From: Deinococcus taeanensis
GTDB lineage: Bacteria > Deinococcota > Deinococci > Deinococcales > Deinococcaceae
Direction of reading: 5' to 3'
Assembly (NCBI RefSeq): GCF_020229735.1
Contig: NZ_CP083455.1
Coordinates: 2,569,001-2,633,000 of the forward strand
DNA length: 64,000 bases
The position numbers and the translations under genes were made by a program. Below, in pieces: positions 23,168 to 31,149 of the stretch. How positions within the stretch are numbered: position 1 is the stretch's first letter; every line of letters begins with the position of its first letter. The notes under the pieces were generated by a model, which made no database searches, was not told where the DNA came from, and worked only from the letters and a program-made list of their open reading frames with translations.

Positions 23168-23831
23168 ACGTCAAGCTCAAAGTCACGCCCGCGGTGCGCC
23201 GCGCTCCGAAGGACCGGCCCAGCCCACCCGCCCGGGGAGGGGCCGGCACCCACACGCCGGCCACGCAGCGCCTCTTCTTCGCGCTGAAGGTCCCCGCGAC
23301 CATCACGCCGCCCATGGTGGCCGCCCAGAAGAAACTGCGCGGCAACTGGCGCGCGGTGCAGCCTGAACAGCTGCACGTGACGCTGGCGTACCTGCCGGCC
23401 GTTCCGCACGACCGCGTCGAGGACCTCAAGCGCCTGGGCAACCGCCTGAGCGCCGACCATCCGCCGCTGAACCTGAACCTGCGCGGCACCGGGTACTTCC
23501 CGAATGAAGGCAGCCCCCGCGTGTGGTTCGTGAAGGTCGAGGGCGAAGGCCTGAACGAGCTGGCGGCCGCGCTGCGCGAGGGCATTCAGGCGCTGGGCCT
23601 GAGCACCGACGACCTGCCCTTCAAGGCGCACGTCACGCTGGCCCGCAAGAAGGGCCCGGCGCCGCGCGTTCCTCCGCTTCTCTTTACCGACCACTGGCAG
23701 TCCGGCGGCGTCACGCTGTACCGCAGCATCCTGCGCAAGACCGGACCCATTCACGAAACCGTCAGTACCTTCCGCCTGCGCGGAACACCCGTCCTCACCC
23801 CGCTCCCCGCCGAAGCTTCCCAGGAGACGCC

Positions 23832-23835
<4 letters not shown>
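23164..23835 (+). CDS. thpR: RNA 2',3'-cyclic phosphodiesterase (2H family)
   Basis: A 223-residue 2H phosphoesterase formerly called LigT/2'-5' RNA ligase. Both catalytic H-x-T-x motifs are present as HVTL: one in [10 protein letters not shown] and one in [10 protein letters not shown]. The N-terminus has a 30-residue basic, Pro/Ala-rich extension before the domain. The family hydrolyses 2',3'-cyclic phosphate ends of RNA and can join 2'-5' linkages. Its ATG overlaps the cinA stop and its stop overlaps the recA ATG, each by four bases, so the three genes are translationally coupled. Confidence 0.93.
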
Positions 23836-24896
<1,061 letters not shown>

Positions 24897-24915
24897 GCTC
24901 CGTTCCGCCACCTGA

Positions 24916-24941
24916 CCCGCCTGGCCGCGCGGCCAGGCGGG
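24916..24941 (+). terminator. Terminator of the recA operon
   Basis: An 11-bp perfect stem (CCCGCCTGGCC with GGCCAGGCGGG), loop GCGC, followed by TCTTCCT. Confidence 0.85.
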
Positions 24942-25086
24942 TCTTCCTGCGGGGGTCTAGGCGTTCTGGCGGAGGGCCACCTGTCACTTTCGGCGGATGC
25001 TTGCGCCGGGTGGACCGCGCACACTGTGGCCATGCCCGCGGCCGGGTTTCCAGACGGGAGACATCGACAACCGGCCGCATGGCAAT

Positions 25087-25114
25087 GGCCCCCACCCGAG
25101 TGAAGGTGGGGGCC
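25087..25114 (-). terminator. Hairpin terminator after bioY
   Basis: A 10-bp perfect stem (GGCCCCCACC with GGTGGGGGCC) and 8-base loop, 16 bases beyond the bioY stop on the minus strand. Confidence 0.65.
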
Positions 25115-25129
25115 GTTTCGTGCGGAACC

Positions 25130-25714
25130 TTACCGGCGGACGAAACGCCAGACGGTGGGCAGCAGCAGCGCGGCGAGGACCAGCTTGATGGTGTCACCCA
25201 GCAAGAAGGGCGTCAGGCCGGCCGTGAGCAGGGCGCCGCCCTTCAGGCCGGTCACGGCGCTCAGGACGGGCAGGCCGAAAGCGTAGATGACGACGCTGCC
25301 GGCTAGCATGGCCAGGCAGGTGCCCAGGAAACGGCGGTCCAGCGCGTAGCGTTCCACGAGGAACCCCACCAGCGCCGCCGCGAAGGGGTAGCTGATGAGG
25401 TAGCCCAGGCTGGCGCGCACGCCGGTGCCGGCCGAGTTCATCAGGCCGCTGGCCCCGCCGGCGTACACAGGCAGGCCCGCGGCGCCCGCCGCGACGTACA
25501 GCGCGAGGGCAGCCAGCGCGCGTTTCCAGCCGAGGGCCGCGCCAACCAGCAGCACGCCGAGGGTCTGCAGGGTCAGGGGAACCGGCTGCAGCGGAATTTC
25601 CGCCTGGGCGAGCGCCGCGACGAACGCCGCGCCTCCGGCGATCAGGACGAGGTCCCAGGCGACGCTGGGAGCGGGAACAAGCTGGCGGGCGAGGGTGGGG
25701 TGCGTCAGGGTCAT
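25130..25714 (-). CDS. bioY: Biotin transporter BioY
   Basis: A 194-residue membrane protein, the substrate-binding S component of biotin ECF transporters. It has about six hydrophobic helices and the BioY block IPLQPVPLTLQTLGVLLVGA, plus a conserved GYLISYPFAAALVG segment. No ATPase or T component is adjacent, so it either shares a general ECF module or works alone as some BioY proteins do. It lies 57 bases downstream of birA in the same direction, forming a biotin uptake and ligation pair. Confidence 0.94.
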   Translation of the reverse strand: MTLTHPTLARQLVPAPSVAWDLVLIAGGAAFVAALAQAEIPLQPVPLTLQTLGVLLVGAALGWKRALAALALYVAAGAAGLPVYAGGASGLMNSAGTGVRASLGYLISYPFAAALVGFLVERYALDRRFLGTCLAMLAGSVVIYAFGLPVLSAVTGLKGGALLTAGLTPFLLGDTIKLVLAALLLPTVWRFVRR

Positions 25715-25771
25715 GGAATCCTCCAGAAGAATAGGGGTGAGGGTGAAGTGCAGCCGGCTGCCTGCGGCGCG

Positions 25772-26719
25772 TCAGGGCGCCGGACCGCGCGGGTCGAGCG
25801 ACCCGATCAGCTGCACGTCCCCGGCGCTGACCGTGACGGGGCCGCCGGGCGTGTGCACGATCAGGCTGCCGTTGTGATCGAGGTCGTGCGCGGTGCCCTC
25901 CACCGGGCCGGCGGGGGTCTTCACGCGCACGGGGCGCCCCAGGGTGAGGTTCACGTCGCGCCACGCCTGAAGGATCTGGGTGGGCGTGGCGCTGAGCCAG
26001 CGGTGCAGTTCAGCGAGCAGGTCGCCGAGCAGCGCGGCGCGCGTCAGGTCCGGGCGGTACTCGGTGAGGTGCGCCGCTTCCGGGGGGGCGGCGCTGACGT
26101 TCACGCCGATGCCCAGCACGGCCCGGCGGGCCTCCTCGCCGCGCAGGTCGGCTTCGAGCAGGACGCCGGCCAGTTTGCGCCGGTCGGGGCTGAGCAGATC
26201 GTTGGGCCACTTCAGGCCGCCGACCTGCGCGGCGTGAACAACAGCGACCCCGGCCGCCAGGGGCAGCAGCGTCAGTTCCGGGAGCGTCAGGGGCCCGCCG
26301 CCTGGTCCGTGACGCAGCAGGACACTGAAGACCAGGGTGCCGTGCGTGGTGTCCCAGGGGCGGCCGCGCCGGCCGCGGCCAGCAGTCTGACGTTCGGCCA
26401 CCACCACCGCGCCGTGTGGCGCGGGCGCAGCGGGGTGGTCCGCCCAGGCGCGGACCTCATCCTGGGTGCTTCCCACCGTGCCGTGGTACCGCAGCGTGCT
26501 GCCCAATGGGGTGGTGCGCCGCACGAACTGCGGCGCGGGCGTCCCGGCGCTCAGCGCGTAGCCGTGGCGGGTGACCTGCACGGGCACGCCGCTGTCGATG
26601 AGGCGCCGCGCGAGGGTGTTCACGGTGACGCGGTTCACGCCGAGCGCCTGCCCCAGGGCGGCCCCGGTCTGGGGGTCCGGGGTCAGCAGGGGCAGCAGGC
26701 GGCCGGGCATCTCGTTCAC
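25772..26719 (-). CDS. birA: Biotin--protein ligase with HTH domain
   Basis: Activates biotin to biotinyl-AMP and attaches it to acetyl-CoA carboxylase. The 315 residues include an N-terminal helix-turn-helix (TGAALGQALGVNRVTVNTLA), so it can also repress transcription as in the bifunctional BirA type. The central catalytic domain has QTAGRGRRGRPWDT, the biotinyl-AMP binding loop, and LKWPNDLL, which holds the active-site lysine. A small SH3-like C-terminal domain completes it. The start is GTG 26719 or ATG 26710; neither has a clear ribosome site. bioY follows in the same transcript and may be a regulatory target. Confidence 0.93.
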   Translation of the reverse strand: MNEMPGRLLPLLTPDPQTGAALGQALGVNRVTVNTLARRLIDSGVPVQVTRHGYALSAGTPAPQFVRRTTPLGSTLRYHGTVGSTQDEVRAWADHPAAPAPHGAVVVAERQTAGRGRRGRPWDTTHGTLVFSVLLRHGPGGGPLTLPELTLLPLAAGVAVVHAAQVGGLKWPNDLLSPDRRKLAGVLLEADLRGEEARRAVLGIGVNVSAAPPEAAHLTEYRPDLTRAALLGDLLAELHRWLSATPTQILQAWRDVNLTLGRPVRVKTPAGPVEGTAHDLDHNGSLIVHTPGGPVTVSAGDVQLIGSLDPRGPAP

Positions 26720-26841
26720 GGTTTAGCGCGCCGGACTGAACGAGCGCAATGAACCGGGTTCAGCCAGCCGTCCGGTTATACCGGACAGCCCGCGCCCGCC
26801 GGTCTGTCGCAGCGGTCACGGGTGCGTCCGGGTGCATTTGA

Positions 26842-26847
26842 TAAACT
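26842..26847 (+). promoter_or_regulatory. -10 box of a leaderless promoter
   Basis: TAAACT lies six bases before the ATG at 26854. Confidence 0.65.
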
Positions 26848-26853
26848 CCCCGC

Positions 26854-27243
26854 ATGACGATGGTGCGGCAGACCAAGCAGCGTGCGGCGGTGATCGAGGT
26901 GCTGCGTGCGGCCCGGTCCCATCCGGACGCCGCGTGGATTCACACGCAGGTGCGCGGTCAGCTGCCCAGCGTGAGCCTCGGAACCGTGTACCGCACCCTG
27001 GACGCCCTGGTCCGTGACGGCGTGGTCGTTACGCTGGAACGCGCCGGGCAGGCCACCCGCTACGACTACAAACATGAGGGCGACGCGCACCACCACGCGG
27101 TCTGCCGCACCTGCGGGGCCATTTTCGACGTGGATGCCGGGGACGTGCCGGCCGTCCCGGCCTCCGCCCTGCCTGCTGGGTTTCAGGTCACCGACGTGCG
27201 TCTGGAATTCATAGGCATCTGCCCGGACTGCCAGTCCCGCTGA
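26854..27243 (+). CDS. Fur/PerR-family metalloregulator
   Basis: A 129-residue transcriptional regulator. The N-terminal winged helix includes PSVSLGTVYRTLDALVRDGV, the family DNA-recognition region. The dimerisation domain has a regulatory metal site in DAHHHAVC and two CxxC pairs (CRTC and CPDC) for structural zinc. The sequence resembles PerR-like and Fur-like repressors equally; metal and targets cannot be decided without a search. It is transcribed alone from a probable leaderless promoter, divergent from birA. Confidence 0.92.
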   Translation: MTMVRQTKQRAAVIEVLRAARSHPDAAWIHTQVRGQLPSVSLGTVYRTLDALVRDGVVVTLERAGQATRYDYKHEGDAHHHAVCRTCGAIFDVDAGDVPAVPASALPAGFQVTDVRLEFIGICPDCQSR

Positions 27244-27278
27244 GGCCGCGCGGGACGCTTCACCTGCGGGCGCGGCAG

Positions 27279-27284
27279 TAGGCT
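27279..27284 (+). promoter_or_regulatory. -10 box of a leaderless promoter
   Basis: TAGGCT lies six bases before the GTG at 27291. Confidence 0.55.
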
Positions 27285-27290
27285 GCGGAC

Positions 27291-27986
27291 GTGACCGTTC
27301 CGCCTGCGCCGCCCGCCCCTGAATTTCCCGTCTATACCCCGCGGTCATTCCTGCCGGCCTTCCTGCTGGGCTGGGGCCTGGGCGTCGCCCTGACCTTCGC
27401 GGTGCGCGGCGCGGGCGCAGCGCTCCTCACGGACCTCTGCCAGGGACACACGCTGCTGGCACTGCTGGTGCCCCTGCTGCTGGGCCCGGGGGGCCTGGCG
27501 TTCACGGCCGCGCACTGGCGCCGCCCGTCACGTGCGGCGCTGGGCCTGGGGCTGGTGCTGGCCTCGCTGTTCCCGGCGCTGTTCGTCGGCGCGCAGGACA
27601 TCGGGCAGCTGCGCCGCAGCGGCTGCGCCGGAGGGTACGTGCTGCTGACCGAACCGGTGAACGGGCAGCCAGGCGACAGCATCAGCAGCCTGAGTCTTCC
27701 GGTCGGCACCGAGCGCACCCTCCTGGCCCGCGTCGGCGGGTACACCGCGCAGACGCACCCAGGGGTCTTCACGGTGCGCGGCGCGTCCACCGCCGGCGGC
27801 GTGAGTGTCACGCCGGGCCGCACGCAGGTGCGCGCCGGGGAGCCGTTTCCCGTCACGATCCGCGTGGCGCGCGGCACCCCCGTGAACTCGTACACGGCCA
27901 CCGTGAGCGCCGCCACGCAGCAGGACGGGCGGAAGGTGGAAGCCAGCGGAACGCTGGACCTCAATGTCCGCCCCGCGCAGCCCTGA
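27291..27986 (+). CDS. Membrane protein with extracytoplasmic beta domain
   Basis: A 231-residue protein of unrecognised family. Three hydrophobic helices lie within residues 15-105 (for example FLLGWGLGVALTFAVRGAG). A soluble domain of about 125 residues follows, rich in Thr, Val and Gly, with short alternating strands, possibly an Ig-like fold outside the membrane. The GTG start follows TAGGCT by six bases. It lies 47 bases after the Fur-family gene but has its own promoter box. Confidence 0.72.
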   Translation: MTVPPAPPAPEFPVYTPRSFLPAFLLGWGLGVALTFAVRGAGAALLTDLCQGHTLLALLVPLLLGPGGLAFTAAHWRRPSRAALGLGLVLASLFPALFVGAQDIGQLRRSGCAGGYVLLTEPVNGQPGDSISSLSLPVGTERTLLARVGGYTAQTHPGVFTVRGASTAGGVSVTPGRTQVRAGEPFPVTIRVARGTPVNSYTATVSAATQQDGRKVEASGTLDLNVRPAQP

Positions 27987-28023
27987 CCGGGCCCCGTGAA
28001 CCGGACCCGGCCGGAGCGGATGA

Positions 28024-28029
28024 TACGCT
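28024..28029 (+). promoter_or_regulatory. -10 box of the marC upstream ORF
   Basis: TACGCT lies six bases before a GTG at 28036 that opens a 21-codon frame. Confidence 0.5.
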
Positions 28030-28035
28030 CGGGCC

Positions 28036-28101
28036 GTGAATGTGCCGGAACTCTCCCGTGTTGCCTTACCGACGTTCCTGGCCGTTCAGGTGTCGTTATG
28101 A
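28036..28101 (+). CDS. Leaderless small ORF coupled to marC
   Basis: GTG opens a 21-residue frame, starting [15 protein letters not shown], six bases after a TACGCT box. It ends in TGA at 28099-28101, overlapping the marC ATG (28098) as ATGA. This is the layout of a leaderless leader ORF that delivers ribosomes to the following gene. No ribosome site is obvious for marC itself. The peptide matches no family I know. Confidence 0.5.
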   Translation: MNVPELSRVALPTFLAVQVSL

Positions 28102-28778
28102 CCATGAGTCTTCCGGAACTTCTGGCCATCACCTCCCAGACGTTCCTGACCATGCTGGTGGTGATGGACCCGATCGGGCTGGCCCCGATCTTCATCGGCC
28201 TGGCCGGCAACCGGCCCAGTTTCGAGCGGCGGCGCGTGGCGTTCAAGGCGACCCTGGTGGCTGGCGTGATCATCCTGCTGTTCGGCCTGTTCGGCCGCGC
28301 ACTGCTCGATCACCTGGGCATCAGCCTGAGTGCCTTTCGCATCGCGGGCGGGATCCTGCTGTTTCTGATTGCGCTGGACATGGTGTTCGCGCGGCCCAGC
28401 GGCAGCAAGGAAACCGCCGAGGAGGAACAGGAGGCGCAGGAGCGGCAGGACATCAGCGTGTTCCCGCTGGCCATTCCGCTGATTGCCGGGCCCGGCACGC
28501 TGGCGAGCATCATGATTCTGGCGGGCGACGCGCACGGCTCGCCCCTGCTGCTGCTGGCCGTGTTTCTGGTAACGGCGGCGGTGCTGCTGCTGTGCTACCT
28601 GGCGCTGCGCCTGTCCGGGCAGATCGCGCGGGTGATCGGGCTGACGGGAGTGCACGTGGTGACGCGCGTGCTGGGCGTGCTGCTGGGCGCCCTGGCGGTG
28701 CAGTACGTGGCGGACGGCGTGCTGGAACTGCTGCGCGGCGGCGTGCGCACGGGGGCCGTGCCGGGTCTGCTGGGCTGA
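28098..28778 (+). CDS. marC: MarC-family integral membrane protein
   Basis: A 226-residue protein of the MarC/NAAT family (UPF0056) with six predicted transmembrane helices. Characteristic blocks are [18 protein letters not shown] near the start and [20 protein letters not shown] in the middle, the repeated half-motifs of the family. A charged cytoplasmic loop ([14 protein letters not shown]) separates them. Members have been linked to neutral amino-acid transport, but their function remains largely unsettled. The start overlaps a small upstream ORF, and a second ATG lies six bases further on. Confidence 0.9.
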   Translation: MTMSLPELLAITSQTFLTMLVVMDPIGLAPIFIGLAGNRPSFERRRVAFKATLVAGVIILLFGLFGRALLDHLGISLSAFRIAGGILLFLIALDMVFARPSGSKETAEEEQEAQERQDISVFPLAIPLIAGPGTLASIMILAGDAHGSPLLLLAVFLVTAAVLLLCYLALRLSGQIARVIGLTGVHVVTRVLGVLLGALAVQYVADGVLELLRGGVRTGAVPGLLG

Positions 28779-28870
28779 CCGGAGCAGGGAGGCCGCGTAG
28801 GCCATTGCCTGCAGCGGTCATGCATGAAAACTAAGCGTGTCAGCGCAACATTGCTCTGACGGCCTCGTTT

Positions 28871-28876
28871 TAAAAT
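28871..28876 (+). promoter_or_regulatory. -10 box of a leaderless promoter
   Basis: TAAAAT lies seven bases before the ATG at 28884, making the upstream in-frame start at 28875 impossible for this transcript. Confidence 0.65.
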
Positions 28877-28883
28877 GCCGTGC

Positions 28884-29441
28884 ATGATCTCCAGAAAGGA
28901 CGTGCACCCAGAGCCCCGAAGACCTCGTGTCGCCGCTGACCTCAACGCGCCGCGTGTGCTGGTGCTGAACGCGTCCTACGAACCGCTGCACGTCACGAGC
29001 GCCAAGCGGGCCATCACGCTGGTGCAGTACGGCGTGGCGGAGATTCTGGAGAACAGCGAGGACGTGGTCCGCTCACCCAGCACGGTCATGCCGGTGCCCA
29101 GCGTGATCCGCCTGCGGCGCTACGTGCGCCGCCCACGCGTGCATCCCATTCCCTTTAACCGCCGCAACGTGCTGCGCCGCGACACCTTCACCTGCCAGTA
29201 CTGCGGCTCACCCGAGGAACTGACGCTGGATCACGTCCTGCCCCGTTCACGTGGCGGGCGGCACACCTGGGAGAACGTGGTGACGGCGTGCCGCACGTGC
29301 AACCAGCGTAAGGGCAACCGCACGCCGGAAGAGGCCGCGATGCCGCTGCGCACCCGGCCGCGCGCGCCCAGCTTCGGCGTGTACGCGCACGGGCAGTTCG
29401 CGCACTGGCAACCGCAGTGGACGCGGTACCTGGGCGGGTAA
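28884..29441 (+). CDS. HNH endonuclease domain protein
   Basis: A 185-residue protein. The first 95 residues form a conserved N-terminal region (VLVLNASYEPLHVTSAKRAI) found with this HNH subfamily. The HNH nuclease domain has a CQYC zinc pair, LDHVLPRSRGG with the catalytic histidine, an asparagine in WENVVTAC, and a second pair CRTC with CNQRKG. The family is widespread in cyanobacteria and Deinococcus as a stand-alone nuclease of unknown role. It lacks a restriction or toxin partner here. A long hairpin ends the gene. Confidence 0.9.
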   Translation: MISRKDVHPEPRRPRVAADLNAPRVLVLNASYEPLHVTSAKRAITLVQYGVAEILENSEDVVRSPSTVMPVPSVIRLRRYVRRPRVHPIPFNRRNVLRRDTFTCQYCGSPEELTLDHVLPRSRGGRHTWENVVTACRTCNQRKGNRTPEEAAMPLRTRPRAPSFGVYAHGQFAHWQPQWTRYLGG

Positions 29442-29451
29442 CCCGCCTGGG

Positions 29452-29489
29452 CGTGTGGGGCAGCCGGCAGGCCAGGGCTGCCCCACACG
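29452..29489 (+). terminator. Hairpin after the HNH gene
   Basis: A 14-bp perfect stem (CGTGTGGGGCAGCC with its complement) and 10-base loop, without a T-run. Confidence 0.7.
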
Positions 29490-29512
29490 CTGGCTTTCAC
29501 GTTCCGGGCCGC

Positions 29513-29518
29513 TAGACT
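29513..29518 (+). promoter_or_regulatory. -10 box of a leaderless promoter
   Basis: TAGACT lies five bases before the ATG at 29524. Confidence 0.6.
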
Positions 29519-29523
29519 GCCGT

Positions 29524-30084
29524 ATGAACCGGGAACAGGCTTACACCCTGATGGTGCAGCACACGCCGTCGGTGTCGCTGCAGCGGCACATGCTGAACGT
29601 GGAGGCCGCCATGCGCGCCTACGCCCGCCACTGGGGCGAGGATGAGGAACTGTACGCCGTGACGGGCCTGCTGCACGACTTTGATTACGAAAGGCACCCG
29701 GAGGAGCACCCGGCGTGGGGCGTGGCGTTCCTGCGCGACCACACCGACACGCCGGACGTGGTGCTGAGCGCGATCATGGGTCACGCCTCGTACACCGGCA
29801 CCCCCCGTGACACGCGGCTGGCCCGGACGCTGTTCGCCGTGGATGAACTGACCGGGCTGGTGCAGGCGGCCGCGCTCGTGCGCCCTGACCGGGACGTGCG
29901 GCAGGTGGAACTGCCCAGCCTGAAAAAACGTTTCCGCAACCGGGCGTTCGCAGCGGGCGTGAACCGTGAAGAGGTCGAGCAGGGCGCCCGGGAACTGGGG
30001 GTTGATCTGGAGGAGCACATGCTGGTGGTACTGCGGGCCATGCAGGCCATGCCCCAGGCGGCTGAGGAGCGCGCACCTGCCTGA
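29524..30084 (+). CDS. HD-domain phosphohydrolase-like protein
   Basis: A 186-residue cytoplasmic protein with an HD metal-binding domain. Ligands are visible in SLQRHMLNVEAAM (first His), LLHDFDYERHPEEHP (the HD pair and a following His), and VVLSAIMGHASYTG (later His). An aspartate in LFAVDELTGLVQAAALV completes the site. Family members hydrolyse nucleotides or other phosphomonoesters; the substrate here is unknown. It is transcribed as a single gene from a probable leaderless promoter. Confidence 0.88.
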   Translation: MNREQAYTLMVQHTPSVSLQRHMLNVEAAMRAYARHWGEDEELYAVTGLLHDFDYERHPEEHPAWGVAFLRDHTDTPDVVLSAIMGHASYTGTPRDTRLARTLFAVDELTGLVQAAALVRPDRDVRQVELPSLKKRFRNRAFAAGVNREEVEQGARELGVDLEEHMLVVLRAMQAMPQAAEERAPA

Positions 30085-30208
30085 AGCTGCACACTCATAA
30101 GATCAGTTCAGGGTCCCTTTAAGGTCTGGTGCAGGCAGCCGCGCTCGCCGGACCGCACAATGCCTTCATATCCGGCGCGACTGCGCACCTGATGCAAGGA
30201 GACTCACC

Positions 30209-30649
30209 ATGAACAAGACCCTGTTAACGCTGACCCTGCTGCTCGCGGCTCCCGCTGCCCTGGCCTCCGCGCCCTCTTCGACGCTCGTGCAGGTGCAGGA
30301 CACCAACAACAACGGCCAGCAGGACGACTTCGGCGGCACGCCCGGCGAAGGGCAGGAAGGCGCGGCCGAGGAGGTCGGCGAGAACGTCGATCAGGCCGCG
30401 CAGGAGACCGGTGAAGCGGTAGAGAACGCCGCAGCGGCCACCGGTGAAGCCGTTGAGAACACGGGGGACGCCGTGAGCAACGCCGTGGACCCCAACGGGG
30501 ACGGCGTGGTGGACACCAACAATGACGGTACGGCCGACACCCGCCAGTTCCCCTGGGGTCTGCTGGGCCTGCTGGGTCTGCTGGGCCTGATTCCCCGCAA
30601 CCGCCCGCACACCGTGACCCACGTGGACACGACCACCACCCGCCGCTAA
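30209..30649 (+). CDS. Secreted acidic protein with WGxxG-type tail
   Basis: A 146-residue exported protein. It has a signal peptide (cleaved after LASA or nearby), then Asp/Asn-rich segments resembling EF-hand/dockerin calcium loops (DTNNNGQQDD and DPNGDGVVDTNNDGTAD). A central helix-like acidic repeat of Ala/Glu/Asn follows (ENVDQAAQETGEAVENAAAA). The end is WGLLGLLGLLGLIPRNR, a WGxxGxxG sorting-like tail with a hydrophobic stretch and basic residues, so it is probably surface- or membrane-held. AAGGAGA precedes the ATG. Function is unknown; calcium binding is inference. Confidence 0.75.
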   Translation: MNKTLLTLTLLLAAPAALASAPSSTLVQVQDTNNNGQQDDFGGTPGEGQEGAAEEVGENVDQAAQETGEAVENAAAATGEAVENTGDAVSNAVDPNGDGVVDTNNDGTADTRQFPWGLLGLLGLLGLIPRNRPHTVTHVDTTTTRR

Positions 30650-30660
30650 TCCAGCTGTGG

Positions 30661-30694
30661 CACTGCCCCGGCCCCTACAGGGGCCGGGGCAGTG
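30661..30694. terminator. Bidirectional terminator hairpin
   Basis: A 15-bp perfect stem (CACTGCCCCGGCCCC with its complement), loop TACA, between the convergent genes ending at 30649 and 30706. Confidence 0.8.
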
Positions 30695-30705
30695 ACGTGT
30701 GAGCG

Positions 30706-31149
30706 TCAGGCGCGGGGCGGAAAACGTACGAAAGTCAGCCAGAACGCCTCGAAGGCCCGCATGGCCCCCAGGAAATTCTCGAATCCTACGGGCTTGACCA
30801 CGTACCCGCTGGCGTGGCGCTCGTAGGAGGAGCGCACATCATCCTCGGCCTGACTGGTCGTGAGGATCACCACCGGAATGCTGCACAGGCCCGGGTCGGC
30901 CTTGATCTCTTCCAGGACTTCCAGGCCGGTCTTGCGGGGCATGTTGATGTCCATGAGAATCACGTCGGGGCGAGGGGCGGCGGCGTGTTCGCCTTCGCGG
31001 CGCAGGAAGCGCAGGGCGTCCACGCCGTCACGGGTGACATGCATGCGGTTGGGAACCCGGGCCTCCTCAAAGGCTTCCAGGGTCAGGAGGACGTCGGGTT
31101 CGTTGTCCTCCACCAGCAGAATATGTATGGGGTCAGTGGTCTGGGTCAT
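30706..31149 (-). CDS. Single-domain response regulator (Rcp1-like)
   Basis: A 147-residue receiver domain without an output domain. It has the acidic pocket LLVEDNEPDV, phospho-acceptor Asp in VILMDINMP, conserved Thr in VVILTTSQ and Lys in YVVKPVGF. The N-terminal pattern (DNEPDVLLTLEAFEE) is typical of Rcp1-type regulators that work with phytochrome-type or PAS histidine kinases. It overlaps the end of the upstream histidine kinase gene by 17 bases and is probably its phosphorylation partner. No DNA-binding region is present, so output is through protein contacts. Confidence 0.92.
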   Translation of the reverse strand: MTQTTDPIHILLVEDNEPDVLLTLEAFEEARVPNRMHVTRDGVDALRFLRREGEHAAAPRPDVILMDINMPRKTGLEVLEEIKADPGLCSIPVVILTTSQAEDDVRSSYERHASGYVVKPVGFENFLGAMRAFEAFWLTFVRFPPRA

